64,000 nucleotides of DNA, from assembly GCA_019426215.1 (NCBI GenBank), contig CM033392.1, forward strand, positions 35,570,814 to 35,634,813. The letters are read 5' to 3'. Origin of the DNA: Buddleja alternifolia. Taxonomy: Eukaryota; Streptophyta; Magnoliopsida; Lamiales; Scrophulariaceae. A program made the position numbers and the translations under genes. Below the pieces are notes generated by a model that was not told where the DNA came from, ran no database searches, and worked only from the letters and a program-made list of their open reading frames with translations. This document shows, piece by piece, positions 1 to 13,100 of this stretch; position 1 is the stretch's first letter, and the number at the start of each line of letters is the position of its first letter.

Positions 1-107
1 GAACATATGTACGACGAGGGTGGTAGAAGATGCAGCGTCGACGGAACCGGTAGCGGGGTCGGAGGTGAGAGGAGGATGAGGATGGTGAGAGCCCAGAGGA
101 GATCTCA

Positions 108-386
108 AAGGCCAAACTTGACCATTTTCCACCCGTCCGGTCCAACAATCAAGAACCCTAGTCTTCTAGCACTCTTTTTAAACCCCTTGCCCGTAACTTC
201 TTAAATGCCCTTAAGCCATTCGTTCCTTCTCCTAATGAGTCTCTAGGTCTCATCTCGCCACCCTCCTCTCCCAATGGCCAATCTTGACCCTCTTCCACTC
301 GTCCCGTCCAACAATCAAGAACCCAAGTCTTCTAAGCCTCCATCCACATCCAAACCCTTGCCCATAACTTATATGCCTAAACCCTA
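108..386. repeat. imperfect tandem duplication upstream of the TypA gene
   Basis: Two direct copies of a segment of roughly 110 bases, near 108-215 and 272-386. They share GGCCAA.CTTGACC, CCAACAATCAAGAACCC and CCCTTGCCC.TAACTT, with small indels between them. I see no clear function. Positions 1-105 stay open in all three minus-strand frames and could be the 5' end of a divergent gene that continues off the left edge, but nothing in the translation is recognisable. Confidence 0.6.
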
Positions 387-387
387 A

Positions 388-898
388 GGCTCCGTATGGT
401 TATGTTTTTTGAGTTAAATTCTGAGTTTTTTTTGGAAAATGTGTATTATAGAAATTCGTGTAAAAATATTGACTTTTATTGTTTGTTTGGATGTGTTTTT
501 AGAAAATAGTTGGAAGTGGTGTTTGATGTGACATAAAGTTGAATTTTATTGGAATTTGATATATAAAGTAATTGAATTAATTATGAATGTGTGTATATAT
601 ATATATATAAATGATTTGATATAAAGTATGTGTATATATATATACATATATATTTAGTTATTATAAAATATGATAAAGTAAGAAAGATAATTAGTTGAAA
701 AGTGGGATAATGTAATTAATGATGAAAGATTGTGAATTGATTGAAATGGTGAAATGATTGGTTGTTGTATAAGGGAATATGTAGTAGAATTTAAAATTTG
801 AGTATTTTCTTTAAAATTTATCTAAAAATATATATTTTTATTTTTTGGTGATCCAAAAAATAAAAATGCAATTCAGAAAACGTAACCATACGCAGCCC
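388..898. mobile_element. MITE (Harbinger/Tourist- or hAT-like) in the TypA 5' flank
   Basis: Terminal inverted repeats can be read directly: the left end GGCTCCGTATGGTTATGTTT pairs with the reverse complement of the right end (GGGCTGCGTATGGTTACG...). The interior is very AT-rich and has no ORF. The target duplication is not clean (TAA on the left, AAA on the right), so the superfamily is uncertain. It ends about 245 bases before the TypA start codon and so lies in the probable promoter region. Confidence 0.6.
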
Positions 899-1008
899 AA
901 AGATCCCAATGGTCCCAGGCCAATAGCAATGGTGTAATGTCTAAAACCACCTCGTAAAAGAGAAAAAGGAATAAACCCATTAAAACCCTGAACTGCAGAT
1001 CAAGTAAA

Positions 1009-1142
1009 AATTATTATTATTATTATATTATTCAAAAAAGATCTTAAACCCCAACTTTTCATTTCTTGAACGAGAGTCGAACATTTGAGCAGCACTCTCT
1101 CATTTGTTTCCCACTCAATCATCATCAGCATCAGCTTCAACT
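1009..1142 (+). promoter_or_regulatory. probable 5' UTR/core promoter region of TypA with (TTA)n tract
   Basis: A short TTA microsatellite (about 1011-1031) leads into ATATTATTC, then a C/T- and A-rich leader up to the ATG at 1143. No ATG occurs between 1090 and 1143 in the TypA frame. The transcription start cannot be placed from sequence alone. Confidence 0.35.
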
Positions 1143-4100
1143 ATGTTTGGTCCATTCCTCCTCCGCTCTCTCTTGTCCACCACCTCCACAAGATGTTCCA
1201 ATTATCTCAAGCCCCAACCCCTTTCACGCTTCTCTAGAACATTCTCATCGGCTAATGCCGCCGCCACGTCGCCGTCCTCCGCCGCGGATCCCGGTGGAGT
1301 TATGGACCCTAGCCGGCTGCGGAACGTCGCTGTTATCGCGCACGTTGACCATGGGAAGACCACTCTCATGGACCGCCTCCTGCGCCAGTGCGGCGCCGAT
1401 ATTCCGCATGAACGAGCTATGGATTCAATCAGCCTCGAGCGCGAGCGCGGCATCACCATCTCCTCCAAGGTATATATGTAATATGTCTGTTTGGTTGTTA
1501 CTTTTGAAATTACAAAAGAAGAAGTGAGCCAAGTAGTACGAACCGCTACCTGCTTGATAGATTTTCTTTAAATTTGTACAAATTGTTGTATTTGTTGTTA
1601 TCTTATTCCGTGCTTGTTCTATTGGAGTTTTCTAGTTGATTTCTTTATTCTAGTTTTCTATTTCAATTAGAAGGAAATTCTAGAGATAGTGTCGCTAAGA
1701 ATGAACAATTTCCAATTTCTATAGTGATTATACGAATTATCAACAGATTTCTTTTCCCTTTTCTGCGAGGTTACTTTTCTACCTCTTCTGTTATACACTT
1801 TTCCACATTCCATGGTGGATAATTTTCCTCAGTACTTTTGCCTAATATATGTCACAGGGTAACTAGTCTTCAAAGTATCAGATGGAAATGCGCTCTTCTG
1901 AAAGACTGTTAGGTACATTTTTGAAATTTTCTATGGAATAAACACTACCATTGGCGGTGATGACAAAAAGGCCGGACTTACGGCTGCTACCATATGGTTG
2001 GTAGAAAATTAATGAAAGTTTGGATGGGGTATTGTTTTCTAAGTCAATGGTATAATGGCATTAGTCCGGGTGTGGACTACCGAGTCAGTAGACAAATACT
2101 TCATTGTAACCATAAAGTTAAATTCCTGTCATCCTGTATGTTGGTTTTCAGGATCTAATATACGTTCCTGAAATGAGTTGAAAAGTGTATTGCTTTTCTG
2201 GAGTTTGCATTACTTTAGAGACATCAGTAATCACATTTGTGATAATTTGCTCTTTGGGAGCAGATGTTCCTCCTTTTCTTGATATTATCTCAAATGCGAC
2301 ATAACTTTTGTGGGGGAGAGTACATACCATTCAGCTGTTGAAGATATCAAATATTTCACTCTATATTAGAAACAATGTGTGTGTCTTTACCTTCAAAATC
2401 TAATTGTTCTATTCTTCTGGTTTCTGAATGTCTTTGTTGCATCTCATTTGCGATTTTTATTATTATTTTCAGGTAACATCTATTTCGTGGAAAGAGAACG
2501 AGCTAAACATGGTTGACACTCCTGGACATGCAGATTTTGGTGGTGAGGTATGGCAATATCCACGAAAAGTCTTTATATGACGATCCTTACTTTGTCCTCA
2601 TGCCAGAGAGCTTAGAAATTAAAAATTGTTATATTTTTTCTAAGGAGGCTAATCAGCTAACGTTTTTTGGTTCAAATTGTGGGTGTAGCTGATTTGAAAA
2701 TTGTCTTTACACCATTTTTTTTGTTTGGATTTTCATTTTCAAATATTATGTTACTTTTTTAATCTAGGAGGGTGAGGGGATGGCCGAGAGGGTGGGTGGT
2801 GGTGGTGAGAGTTCGATTAGAAATTCAGCTTACTCATTCAGGTTGCTTATGTTTTTGTGTTTGTGTGCCCTTTACTACTTTTGAATTATAAATAAAAAAA
2901 TTCATAGTTCCGTCCAAACAGAAAATTGAAATTAAGATTTTCATCCAGTTCGAATATATAGTCTTTGTTATGCTGAGAGTTCCTTTCTAGCTAGACTTTC
3001 ACCTTGAATGGCTCCTTATCATCGTAATCCTCTTGCATGCAACTGGAGTTTTGATTTTAGGAACTTATCAATTATTTCTCAGTTATAATACCTGGAGATG
3101 GCAGTGGTATTCTGGCTGCATCATTTTGTGTCTTCATTCCATTGAATGAGTTCACTTGGTTTTCTGGTTTCACAGGTCGAGCGAGTTGTGGGCATGGTTG
3201 AGGGAGCAATTTTAGTTGTTGATGCTGGTGAAGGTCCCCTTGCGCAGACAAAATTTGTTCTTGCAAAGGCCTTAAAATATGGTCTGCGTCCTATACTTCT
3301 TCTAAATAAAGTGGACCGACCTTCAGGTACAACTTCTAATAATGTCAATGTTTTGGTAAAAGAAGTTACTTGTGGTATTTGCAATTGAGTGCATTTTCAG
3401 CATTTTTCTTTAGTTGACCGGCTACGTCATTTTGGAGCGCTTTATCATCAAAGCAGGCACTGTGAAATTTCTAATTGCTTTTGCAAACGCGACTTTTGAT
3501 GAAATGTTACTACTAGAATTCAAGAACGACAATCAAGAATAAATTCTTGCCAAAGCTTTCAAGCTCTTCAATATCCAAAATATTCAATAGTTCACAATAA
3601 ACCCTAACAAAACGTATAAGTACTTTGCTGGGAAACAACTTCCAAAAATAAACACTCCTAAACCAAGAAACTACTATCCGAAAGGAAATAACAAAACATA
3701 TTAGCTAATTAATAAATAATAAATCCAGCCAGCTTCCTGCGTTATTTCTTGCGTCTCGTATAAACCTGAATAGGCGCCACCTCTCTAGTTACGCCGATTC
3801 ACGATTCCACCTCGGCTGCCAGCTCATCTTCCTGATTTCGATTCGTAACAACTTTTCCCCCCTCAAAAGCAGCCTTGTCCTCAAGGCTGAAATTGGGAAA
3901 ATGTTGTCGTATTTTTTCTTCATCAACCCAAGTAGCCTCATCGGGTGGTTTGCCCTTCCATTGCACAAGAACCTGCCGGTCCACCCCTCCTTCCTCATTG
4001 CGCTCCCGATTACCCAGAATTAGCTCGGGTTTCAAAGATACGTGACCCAATAATTTTCATAGTAGCCGGTAACTTGCACTCCACTGTATGATCCCCTACC

Positions 4101-7100
4101 ATTTTTTTCAACTGTGATACATGGAATACCGGATGGATATGACTAGTGGTGGGTCATTCCAATCGATATGCCACTCGACCAATTCTTGCTTCCACTTCAA
4201 AAGAACCATAAAACTTCGCCGCCAATTTATTGTGACCCCGATTCGCGATGGACGTCTGCTTATGGGGATGAACCTTAAGAAAAACCTTGTCGCTCACAAC
4301 AAACACTACTTCATGCCACTTCTTATTCTCATAATGAGACATCTTTTGCTGAGCCCGCCACATATTTGATTTCAATACCTGCAAAAGCTTATCTCTCCTA
4401 CCTAGGACCTTAGCAACCGCTACCATGCAATGACGGAGGTGTTCGCCCATAAATATGGTGATGTATTCCATCACGGATCCTCGCTGTCGAACTGCGGTTA
4501 ACCTCTCGTAGGAGCTACCCTTGTAATGGTCATCAAACCTCACCACCAAATCCCTTGAAAATTCAGCCCACGACACATTCGGTTTACGGTTTGCCAACCA
4601 CCAAAACCAATGTAGCCCCTTCCATGGCTACCATAGCCATCTCTACCTTGTGATCCGGTTGCGTGAGATGGATAGCAAACTATTGATCAGCCCGAGCAAA
4701 ACCAACCAAGGCGGTTGAATCCATCAAACGTCAGTAAGTGAACTGAAGTTGGTGCGGGATTCACGCCTAGTGTAACGACGGGGTCATCTTCTACCGCAGC
4801 GTGTGGCTCATGGAGCCTGCGGGAGAACCCAAGTCCGACGGTGTAGGTGGTTTCAAGGTCGCGAGGCCAGCCAGAACTTTTGCCAATTGATTTCGTAACA
4901 TAGCGACATCTTCAGTCAAAACGCTGAACGATTCTTTGAATTTGTCCATGCGATCTGCTGTGGAACGGGTAGTCGTCATCTTCCCGGTTTTTGAGATCCG
5001 GCAGGTTGGACCAAATTGTTACTACTAGAATTCAAGAAGAACAATCTAAAATAATTCTTGCCGAAGCTTCCAAGCTCTCCAATATCCAAAATATTTAATA
5101 GTTCACAATAAACCCTAACAAAACATATAAGTAGTTTTCTGGGAAACAACTTCCATAAACACTCCTAAACACTCCTAAACCAAGCAACTACTATCCTAAA
5201 GGAAATAAAGGAAATAAACATATTAGCTAATTAATAAATAATAAATCCAGCCAGCTTCCGGCGTATTTCTTGCATCTCGTATAAACCCAATAGGCGCCAC
5301 CTCTCCAGCTACGTTGACTCGCGATTCCACCTTGGCGCCAGCTCATCTTCCTGATTTCGATTCATAACATGAAATGATCAAGGATGTATACTTACTTTCT
5401 GAGGTATTTCTGGAAGATTTATTAGGACTTGAATTTGTCATTATGACCGGACAAAGTAAAATGAAAATTCGATTGGTGTGTTTCTATAATAGTTATACCT
5501 CGAATTGGATATGATTGTGCATCTTATTATGTAAAAGCCCTCCAGTTTATCTTTGGGGTGACTTTTTTCTTTTACTTTTGACTTGTGGGAGCGAGAGGAA
5601 AGCAAAGTGAGAGTCATTTTGTTTGATATAAACTATAAAGTGTACATAACATGTTGCAGATTCCAGATCGAGCAATTCTGCAAGAGGGAAAGAAAAATAA
5701 AGCTCAACTTGTTAAGAATAAGGATTTGAAAATTTCAATAGGATTGGTTACTCTATTCAACTTTAAAGCTCATCTTTTCTAAGGTTGACAGATGGGTTTG
5801 AATGAGGGAAGGGGATCGGGAAATACTACTCACCTTCTCTCATAAGGAAAGGGAATACCCTCAACCCATCCTCATTTACAATCCTGTCCTTCTATTTACC
5901 TAAAAACGAAAATCCTGTCCTTCTAATATGGGTGAGTTGAAGGAGGGATGGACTTTAATACACTAATATTTCTCTTTCCGTTGATTTACTATAATACTCA
6001 ACAAAGAGAAGGGTTGGTCCGCCGCATCCAATCTATGATACCAAACAGCGTGGAAAAATATGCTCCCTATCGAAGGAAGTTTTCACCATTCCCCACTCCC
6101 TTCTACCTCTTGGTAAACACCCAAAACGCATAGTAACTTTCTTGTAATGGTTGAGAGGTGTAATAATAGAAATTATTGTTCTTTTCAGCATCATTGCATA
6201 TGAAATCTGTACGTGTCAGATATTTATATATATATATATATTATTTTGTGTTTATATATATGGCTCTTCTTTTTACTGTTTCTTTTTAAAACTAGTATAT
6301 ACTGTTGATGTTGTAAACTGGTTGGCGAAATTCCTTCTGTTCAGAATTTAGTATGTGAGAAACCCTAACAATATGCTATATTTGTGTAAAACATTAATGG
6401 TGTTCTGTTGGATAACAAGAAGGAAATATGCATAATAAAGGTTGGGGAATATGTACTTATCGGACTTTTAAGCTATGTATGTGTACTGGAGTCTGACATC
6501 CATAATAATTATTTATATTTGGGGCATCTAAAGAACAAACTATCCCATAAATTTGTTGGGAGCAGTTATTGAAGGTCGGAACTGCATGTATAATCTTCCT
6601 GGAACATGTATGCTAGACAATATTCGAGTATCTAAATAGTCCTGCTATATCATAGATATTTTGTTGGGGCTGAGTCGTACAGCTTCTATTTTGTTATGGC
6701 ACAGACACCTTTCTTCTGTACTTTTTGAGAATGGGAATTTATTATGACCTATTAGAGCTACAACCGGTATTCAGGTGATGTATAATTATTTTCTTAATGG
6801 ATACTTCCTGGGTTAATATATGAATGTTTGATATTTGAGTTGGCTTACTACACATTTCTATTTATTTATAACAAGTTGAAGCGCAAGCATTGTTGCTGAG
6901 ATGTAGTGATAGAAATGCATGTAATAAAGTTAGGAATTTAATTTTTAGTGCTCACACATCTTTGTGCTAAGAAAACATGAACATTTTAATTTTTTCATAC
7001 TCGTTTTATAGTATTTTATTAAACTTCTGTTTTTGATATTTTTGTGTAGTTACCGAAGAAAGGTGTGGTGAAGTCGAGAGTTTGGTGTTCGACCTTTTTG

Positions 7101-10100
7101 CGAATCTTGGTGCTTCAGGTGCTTTCTGAATTGATTACTTTCTACTCTCCCATTTGATTAGTTTTGATCCATATTTCCTAACAATAATTTATATACATTT
7201 ATTTATCGTTTCATTTGCTTGATACTTTTCCCTCAGACGAGCAATTAGAATTTCCCGTTCTCTATGCGTCTGCAAAGGAAGGATGGGCTTCATCTACCTA
7301 TACCAAAAGTCCATCTGATGATGCCAAAAATATGTCTGATTTGCTTGATGCAATTATTAGACACGTTCCTCCACCAATTGCTAGCCTTGATGCACCTTTT
7401 CAAATGCTGGTTAGTGCTGGAATCTTAATCTTTACTTCATAACTTGCAGTAGTACAAGTGCTTACTTGAACTCAAATTACATGCACTTTAATATAACCAC
7501 ATGCATTTTGGTGATATTCTTATAAATACTTGAAGATGATTTCTTCATGCGCTACCGTTGGCTGATGGATGTAGAAGGGCTTTCCTGCCTAAATCTTCCT
7601 TCTCTGTGTGAGATATGTAAGAGTACTCGTCTGTCCATGCATAGCAGTGAATAACTGGAATAATGTTCTGTTTTGTAAGAGTCAGGGAGCTTCATTAGTT
7701 ATTAATATGTTTAGAACCAAGGAGCATAAGTAATTTTGCTGGAATTCTATTTTCTTAACATATTCAATTTAGGTTGTAATAGTTTTCGGAACCGTATATG
7801 AAAATGATTTTCTTTCCTCATGTGTGCAAACTGGGATGAAGGATAGCTGAATACTTTTTCGAGTTCTTGATATTGAGTCAATCAACTATGGTTGTTCACT
7901 TTTTGTGGTGGACGTACGTTATACAGAAGAATTATGTTCTCATCATATATGCAAAGGTGAAAGTTTCTGCTTTTTTGCAAGAATTGGCTTGTGGAAGTTA
8001 TCAGTTGTGTTCTGCAAAGAAAATATCTAGTTCTTGACTTTGGGCTTTAATAGTTTAATTTACTGGACATTGACTTTGAGTGGTAAGCTTTAGGAATTTG
8101 CTTTTCTAATTTTCCTGGGAATATACATTATGAGATATTAGAACAAGAGACTATCCTGACAAATACTCCCTCCGTTCCAAAAAAGATGTCCACTATTCCA
8201 CTTTTGTCCGTCCCAAAATGTTCGTTCCTTTCTATAGAAGTAGGTTTTTGTTGTCTAATCTGACTATGATGTCCTCCATTTTAGTTGAGGAATATATAAT
8301 AAATTCATTTTTACTATAAATCTGCAATTAAATTTAAGGAAAGAAAGTTTCATACATGGATAATAGACGAGTTATAAATTAAACTAAAATCATGACATGT
8401 TTTGCAAGGTAATGTTATTAGTTGTCTTTTGTTTTATGGAAATGGTTTTCGAAAACAGTGGACTTTCGTTAAATCCTAACAAAAGTCAAAGGGGACATCC
8501 TTTTTGGGGAGTATGATTTTTGGATAAGTCATTTTTGAGGAAAAAGAGCAGCAGCTGCAGTTTAATCGACTAGTTGATGAAAATAACGGAGACACTGATG
8601 GATTGTGGATGTCAAATAAGTCAGGGCCCAAACAGGGCCTAGCCGCTTAGGAGTGTCTTAAGAATGAAAATAAATCATGTTGAGGCGATGCCAACTCATT
8701 GGAGAGAACAAAAGATTGCTGGCCTCATATTTAAAATCGTAGACTTCTTAGGATGCATGTGCCTTTTGTGCTTTCCATTTTTCAATAGGTTGCTAAAAAT
8801 GATTATGCGTCTTTAATGTTCATCTCTTCCTCTGCGATTTTCATTAATTGTGTTAGACTATGCAAATTATTTTCTACTTTGTATTTTCACCTTTAATGGG
8901 AATCCTGGAGAAAGTTGGTTAACAGTTTCTTTCAGGTGTCTATGATGGACAGAGATAATTATCTGGGTAGAATACTGACCGGTCGTATCTCTTCTGGAAT
9001 CCTCCAAGTTGGTGACAAAGTACATGGACTTCATAAAACAGATTCAGGAGTTGTGAAAATTGAAGAAGGGAAGGTCAGCCACCTTAGATTTTGTACTTAT
9101 CGTTATTTCTCAATCTATAATGTTCTGTTCTTGATGTCTGTAAAGTCTTCTTTGAACATAGTTTATGCCGAGTAACAATAATCCATTGTGTGTGTTTCTG
9201 TTGATGAATGGGATCATTGTACTCCAAGATGCTTTCCTTATTTTGATTTCAACTTGAAGAGCATTCTCCTTGGGAAAGCATTGTTCTTTCCTGGTCTCAA
9301 GATCAAGACACTCAAATCCTTTAGGATTAGAAACCCTTCAGAAATTTCTTTGATAGCTTTAGGATCAAGTTGGGTAGGTTTCAGACAAATGAAATAGTAC
9401 ACAAACAGTCAAAACTCTTGGGTTGAAGAAAACATGGCCCAATTAAGACAAGTAATAGTAATGTGAACTCTCATGCCGAGAGATTTGATGGGGGAAAATT
9501 GCATTTTTCATACATGAAAGGGGCGTGCTCGCCGTTTTAATACCAATAAAGGGGACAAATTTAATTTTCATACAGAAAAGGTTGAATTTTGGCAATTTTG
9601 GTACAAATTACGCCGGGAAATGTCTATGTGGCAGACAAATTTGGGGATCTTTGTGTTTGGAGGGAAAATTGCCTATGTGGCACCCAAAATTGGAGGAAAA
9701 TGAGGGAAAAAGTCAAAATACCCCCAACTCCCATGAGAAGATAAAATTGCAAAAAGAAGTTAGAAAAGTATTGAAATTGTATATTTCAAACTTATTTGTA
9801 GTTTGAAAAAATTTATTAAAAAAAATAGTTTACTATTTCAATAAATGTGAATATAGTTGAAACAATATTGAAAAGTTATCTAAAAAATATTAAAAAGTTA
9901 AAGAAATCTAAAAAATAAGAAAATATCAAAACTTCTATCTTAAACTGAAAAATTATATTTTAACAGCCAATTTCTTTCCATTGACAAAAATAAATTAAAT
10001 AGAAACTCAGAAACATAAAAAAAATGTAAAAAATAATAAATTTTAAAAAATTAATTAAAAACAATTATTTTTGAAAATGATGTGAAATCATAATATGATA

Positions 10101-13100
10101 AGACAAAAATGAAAATTTTTAAAAATCATAAAAAATATGAGAAATCGGAAGGAAAAAAAGAGAAAGAAATTCAAATGCAAATATCCCCATATTCAAGTCA
10201 ATTTTCCCTCCAAATGACATTTTCCGGCGACTACAAATTTTCCGGTGTAATTTGTACCAAAATGGCCGAAATTCAACCTTTCCTTGTATGAAAATTAAAT
10301 TTGTCCCCTTTATTGTATGAAAACGGCGAGAACGCCCCTTTCGTGTATGAAAAATGCAATTTTCCCGATTTGATGGAATTCTTTAGATTATCTTTGAAAT
10401 AGTGATTCTAAAAGAGTATGTACTCAAGAAGATCCATTATTAGATGAGTTTTCGAAGTATGTTGGCATTCTCTGACAAAGTGCTTTTACTGTTTTCCCTA
10501 GTTGAGGTTTGAACCACTCAACAATCTTATTCCTCGATTCAATTAGATAAATCCTTGCAAGAGAATCATTAATATTGGTACCTAATATTTACAGAACTAA
10601 TTAAACTAGCAGGACATGGTAGCCACACCTACTAATGAACAAGGACAAAATGACTGAAACTTTCATCTACGACAATTGGAATTGTACTTTGCAGCTTTTG
10701 TCAACCTGAGAGATTGGATACTATAGAGATTAAGTTTTGGTGAACTGTATCAGAAGTTAGAAAACAGGAGAAACACTTGTTGAGAGATTTCTTTCAAGTT
10801 CATACTGCTAGTTCAAAAATTATGCAAAACTACAATTGTCTAGCTGTAGATGATTCTGACACTCGTTCTTGATTACTCCCAATTAGGAAAAACAAAAGCA
10901 GGTTACAGGATGATTAGACCATTGGTGTTGTTACTGAAATTAAATCAAGGATTAAACTAAGAGATGAAGAGCTGTAATAGGTTAAGAAATGCTGAAGCTT
11001 GATGTTTCCTTTCTCAGCAATGATACAAGAGCCATTAGGATCTATTATCAGTTTGTGATGTTATAAAATGAGAAAAGAACTGATATAGCAGTAAAATTGC
11101 TGATTCGGATTTAATGAGAATAATGTTTATCAGCCAGTTCTTTACTTCATAAGGCTTGGATGGATGATGACCAATGGTTGGAAGTGAACAAAAGAAGTAA
11201 GATTTGGGGCTGTTGAACTTATCTTGATCTTCATAACTGTGAAACATGGTGTATAGAGTATGGACATCAAAAAGCAAAACATAAGGTAGTGACTAAACCA
11301 AACAAGATCTTTATAGACGCTCACAAGAGCATTTCTCTTTCTCCAAATCATGCCAAGTCGTAGCCGGAGCTTAGAGGAATCTCTGCCTTGCATCTGACTC
11401 AATGATCCACGATGTTCCCTTTCCTGTTAGTATACATATCTATTCAGTCAGGATATAATTCTAGGGAATCTTGACAGATATGTTACATCACTTTAGCTTG
11501 AGAACAATGTTAGGAATCATGACTAGGTTCATTGATATGATTGGAAGATCACAACAATATCTCTATAGTATATTGTTGTGATATTTTTGATTTTATATGA
11601 ATTGATTTTGGAGTGATTTCCTCCATTTATTATTTCTTTACATTGTCTATGTAAATAAGTAGTCATTGTAATGTCATATCAAGAGAGAATGAAAGTCTTA
11701 TGGCCCTCTGGGCATTGTTTAGCGTATGTGGGCCAAATGGCCGAACCAAGTAATTCTTGTGTCTTCTTTTCCTCATATGAAATTTCAATAACAATATGAG
11801 GGATCTTAATGTGGAGAAGGAAAAGAAGACGACACGAATTTAAGATAGAATCGAGATTCATCGACCATTGTTCTTTTTCTTTCTCTTATTGGTAAATAGT
11901 ATCTTTTAAGTTGCCAACGGACAATGGACAAGTTATGAAAGATTAATTGGACACAAATTCTAGATTGGAAGACTACTGTTAATCTCATGAAAACTGTGCT
12001 ACTCTAATTCAATTAATTCTACATAAAAAGAATCAACTTTATAAAAAAAGTAAATGAATTCATTCTCGATTTCCTATTTATACATGATAATACTCATACA
12101 AGCTGGAGATGGCCTTACATAAGAATGTTACTGCAGAACAAAAGCAGAAAAATAATCCTTTCGTGTTCCTAAAATTGATATAACAGGGTTAAACTAGAAG
12201 TTGTCAACTCAATATTTGTGATGTTGACTGTCAAGTTCTATAAACTTTTTTGTAGGTTACAAAACTGAGGAAAAAGAAGGGCACAAGTTTCGTTTCAATT
12301 GAGAGCGCTGGTGCTGGTGATATAGTGTCAATGGCTGGGTTAAATGGTCCAGCAATAGGGCACACAATAGCAAATGTTGAGGTACACATACCCTTTTGCA
12401 TTGATTTACTTCAACGTTTTAGCTGTAGTTTCTCACCATCTCCATGAATTGTGTGGCTTGATTTCTGTTACTGTGTACTAGAAAGAGCATTTTCTGCATA
12501 TTGTTATTTATGCAAATTGGCAGTGCTGTTCATTCTTTTTCTTTCCTTTTTAAATTAGATAAAGTTTAGGTTCATGATTTAGTTGCGCTGTGCAATGATT
12601 CAGATTTGTACTCAAATGAATTGTTTAGAGGAGTTTCTCATGAGGTAAACTATGCATGGAAATGTATAGTATGTATTTACTATTTAGAGATCTATTACTT
12701 CCACTAATGCCGATGCTTCTTCTACCATTAGTTCTACGCTGCGATAATGACTGCCAAAGCGAAAATTACTTTCACCCCTTCGCAGTATTACTGCTGCTTC
12801 TTTTGCTGCAACTGCCAAAATGTCTATAGTTTGAGCTTGCAATGAGTTACCAGTTCTCTGTTATTTGTCTTTTATTTGTAATATGGAGATCAAATTCACA
12901 ATGCTGATCCTTACTTCCACTCCGCACTATATTTTTCCTTTTGGGGAGGGGTCGTCTGTTGGGGTGGGGTCCTTTGGGTTCCCATCAAACTTACTCCTAA
13001 AGTATCTATCCATCCTCTTCCTAGTGCTGGTTGTTTGAAAGTGGGGCGTTATATCTGATGCTATATAATCAGCCTAAGTCCTTCATTGCCCCAGTATTTT

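Larger units (their letters stand above)
3505..5369 (-). mobile_element. internally deleted chromodomain Ty3/gypsy LTR element in TypA intron 3
   Basis: Two LTRs begin TGTTACTACTAG and end ...CGATTC(G/A)TAACA (plus-strand reading). A perfect 5-bp target duplication TGAAA sits at 3500-3504 and 5370-5374. A polypurine tract (GAGGGGGGAAAAG on the minus strand) borders the left LTR at 3851-3866, so the element reads right to left. The whole element is only about 1.87 kb. It keeps the gag start, an integrase C-terminus and a chromodomain, but protease, reverse transcriptase, RNase H and most of integrase are gone. It is therefore non-autonomous, and it lies antisense to the host gene. Confidence 0.9.

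Noticed and set aside
1066..1527. overlapping 153-codon frame at TypA exon 1
   Set aside because: It is out of frame with the GTPase motifs and runs through the exon 1 donor.
2781..2820. intact tRNA gene in TypA intron 2
   Set aside because: The A- and B-box-like motifs are degenerate and no cloverleaf can be drawn.
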